Assembly (NCBI GenBank): GCA_003344405.1
Contig: NOWV01000173.1
Location: 1 to 64,000, forward strand
Length of the DNA stretch: 64,000 nt
Direction: 5' to 3'
Source of the DNA: Trichoplax sp. H2
Lineage: Eukaryota; Placozoa; Uniplacotomia; Trichoplacea
This document shows positions 61,962 to 64,000 of this stretch, piece by piece; position 1 is the stretch's first letter, and every line of letters starts with the position of its first letter. The position numbers and the translations under genes are program-made. Below the pieces are notes generated by a model. That model worked only from the letters and a program-made list of their open reading frames with translations, made no database searches and was not told where the DNA came from.

Positions 61962-64000
61962 ATATCTAGAAAGATTTGTCTTTTGATAATAAACACCTTT
62001 TGCCCTCATTTCTTATAATGGGTTGCTATGTTAAGGCGAGCTCTTTGCCATGGCCTTATACTTAAAGCTAAGCTAGGTGATTAGGGCTATTAATAATTAT
62101 TGTTTCAAGAAGATTTATGACAATCATTCACGTGAGTTTAACTACATTGCGGTGCTTTTATTAGAATGGTTAAAATTTCGCTTACTAGAGATATATCAAG
62201 AAAATCTATAACCTATTAAGGTGATCATACCCGATTTTGCTGTTTAGTTTGTTCTCAACAGTTTGCTTTACTAAATCCTGACTATAATTGCAAACTATAT
62301 GTATAAATCCATCCATAATTTCTTTCAACTGATTCATTCTAAATCATGCTAAATGAAATTGATTAATTGATCTCATACAGCTTCTATCAGTTTCATTCTC
62401 TAATCGAATCGAAAATGGAAAATTAAAGATATAACCGAAAATATTTCTCAGTTACTGTTTATAATAACAACAATTGACTGCTGGCAGAGTAGAAAATGTA
62501 GCATTCAACATGTTTTGATAAATTTAGATACATAATAATGGGATAATTATTGTCATAAATTTTATTAAAAATATACCGTTAAAACCCCTGCCGGTAAGTG
62601 ATACTGTAATATGCAACGCCGAGTAATATATTAATTTTTATAAATTATTCTGTTATGTATTGAAATATTCACATAATAAACTTTTCCATTTATATCCTTT
62701 TTCTCGACGGCTCCAGTATCTCGGTTCCCTCTGTGTTAGTCAATACTAAATACTATAAGGCCATCAGCTTAGGCGGTTGCGGGTTTAATAAATTAATTTA
62801 GCCATTATTCATATACTATAGAATATCGTAACTCTATTAATTCCGTTATTATCTTCTGGCCAATAAGAGCGCTGTAATGGCTTAAAGTTACGCCCATTCC
62901 TTAAGCGATTACTATTTCTGTATTTATAATGATATGAGCCTTCTTCCGTTAATATTTTAGTGTGACAATCATCTGACCTGACTACATTGTAGCTAAAGTA
63001 CTTCTCTACTTAGTATACTAAAGTCTAGAAATTATGAACAAAATTGTCCCAGTTGGTGCTAGAAGTATTAAAGTACAGTCATTTAAAAGCATTTTCTAAT
63101 CGATTGGTAATGATATCAACAGATGTAAAACATACCTTAATCTTTTGCTTGATTTCCTTATAAGATCGTTGCAAATTTTGAGACGGATCTATTGTAGTAA
63201 AATGTCATTCAAGATATTTGAGTCATGATTTTCTACTGCAAAATTAACGTACTTGTGCTGGTAAGTTATTCAAATAAGTACTACCAATCTTTTACTCTTA
63301 ATATATAAATTAGATTTTTAATGACTAGTATTGAATGATGTTTATGCTATCATCCAAAATAGAATATTAACATTCAAGATTGAGTATTTCAGTTTTACGT
63401 TATAATAAGTTTGATCTAAAGTTTCATCAGTTAGTACTAAATATAAGCCCTTCACTAGATTATAAGAGTCATAACACGATAGTATGGAGTAAAGGATTGA
63501 TATTACATGCTTTAAGTAACTAACTGCAGTTTATACAGCCGTAATTAGAACTTAAACGATTTTACTATTTGCCAGTAGATGAAACTTTACGATAGTTGTT
63601 CCGGTGTATAAATATGAGTAGTTACAGCAGTTTTCTTAGCCACCGTTAGTGCAGCTATTGAACAGACTATGTCGTAGGAAACGATCATAAGTCTATTTAT
63701 GTTCTGTCTATTTGATTAATCGATGATTGCTAGTATACAGACAATATCAGTTATATAACGTAAAATACTTATGATCAAAAATACTTTAATATAATCTACT
63801 CTATGCACCATGAAGGTAGTTTTTCTCTAGTCTTGATCCTTCTATCATTAAATAGCTATTAACAATTTACTCTATTGAAGGCATAAAACGTGTAATGTGA
63901 TTAACGCTACTCAAATTTTTTTATTACAGCCTTGGATTTAATGATGCCATAGCTTTAATAAATTTCTAAATCAAATCTTCCTTGCAGGTCTCGGTTCTAT
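61962..64000. other. Right end of the window, nothing firm
   Basis: AT-rich. Two acceptor-like sites occur near the end (tttattacag about 63930 and ttccttgcag about 63988), and the second could begin an exon that continues beyond the window. Neither could be tied to a gene model. Confidence 0.4.

Noticed and set aside
1-64000. CRISPR arrays, bacterial operons, riboswitches, rRNA or tRNA genes
   Set aside because: The window has eukaryotic spliced genes; no spaced direct-repeat array, ribosomal RNA signature or cloverleaf was seen on either strand.

Overview
The window reads as an AT-rich animal nuclear genome with a metazoan-type telomere hexamer (CCCTAA), short introns (about 35 bp to 1.5 kb) with clear GT/AG signals, and a gene set dominated by cell-surface proteins built from SRCR, MAM, LRR-cap, CUB, Ig, HormR/GAIN/GPS, adhesion-GPCR and fibrinogen-like modules. 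The base composition, simple intron structure and SRCR-rich receptor repertoire fit an early-branching animal best. A placozoan (Trichoplax/Hoilungia type) is my best guess, as inference only. All gene models were assembled by eye from protein motifs, splice signals and reading-phase bookkeeping; no transcript evidence was available.

Layout. (1) 1-3.3 kb, + strand: the 3' part of receptor A (LRRCT-like cap, SRCR, MAM, TM, tail). (2) 3.7-7.6 kb: an inverted-repeat element with about 0.63 kb arms, a 20-N gap inside the right arm, and a broken SRCR fragment copied from a gene like A just outside it. (3) 9.0-17.4 kb, - strand: a near-complete 22-exon adhesion GPCR (CUB-Ig-HormR-GAIN-GPS-7TM-tail) whose phases all agree. 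(4) 17.4-26.3 kb: no confident gene; a strand-skewed block, a few short open exons and a hairpin. (5) 26.4-29.4 kb, + strand: a five-exon C16orf89/UPF0764 homologue with an added C-terminal membrane segment. (6) 31.8-35.9 kb and 40.6-45.6 kb, + strand: receptors B and C, complete ten-exon paralogues of A with matching exon phases and largely matching exon lengths. Between them, at 37.3 kb, is the stop-containing first exon of a fourth copy (D). (7) 44.4 kb: a telomere-type repeat inside an intron of C. (8) 47.7-50.3 kb: an LTR candidate, an unidentified terminal exon and a weak reverse-transcriptase relic. (9) 50.3-51.1 kb, + strand: a two-exon secreted fibrinogen-like protein. (10) 56.2-57.4 kb: isolated exons resembling Ig and F5/8C (discoidin) modules. 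(11) 58.8-61.4 kb, + strand: a three-exon piggyBac-type transposase gene with all three catalytic Asp and a C-terminal Cys-rich domain. (12) 61.7 kb to the end: one unidentified start exon with a membrane segment.

The main story is a local, expanding and decaying family of single-pass receptors (A, B, C, relic D, and an SRCR fragment). They combine an LRR N-cap fused directly to an LRR C-cap with no LRRs recognised in between, then a group A SRCR, a MAM domain lacking its second cysteine pair, a TM helix and, in B and C, a cytoplasmic PPxY motif on its own small last exon. Next to the adhesion GPCR and other module exons, this looks like a recognition or adhesion receptor neighbourhood. Function is inferred, not shown.
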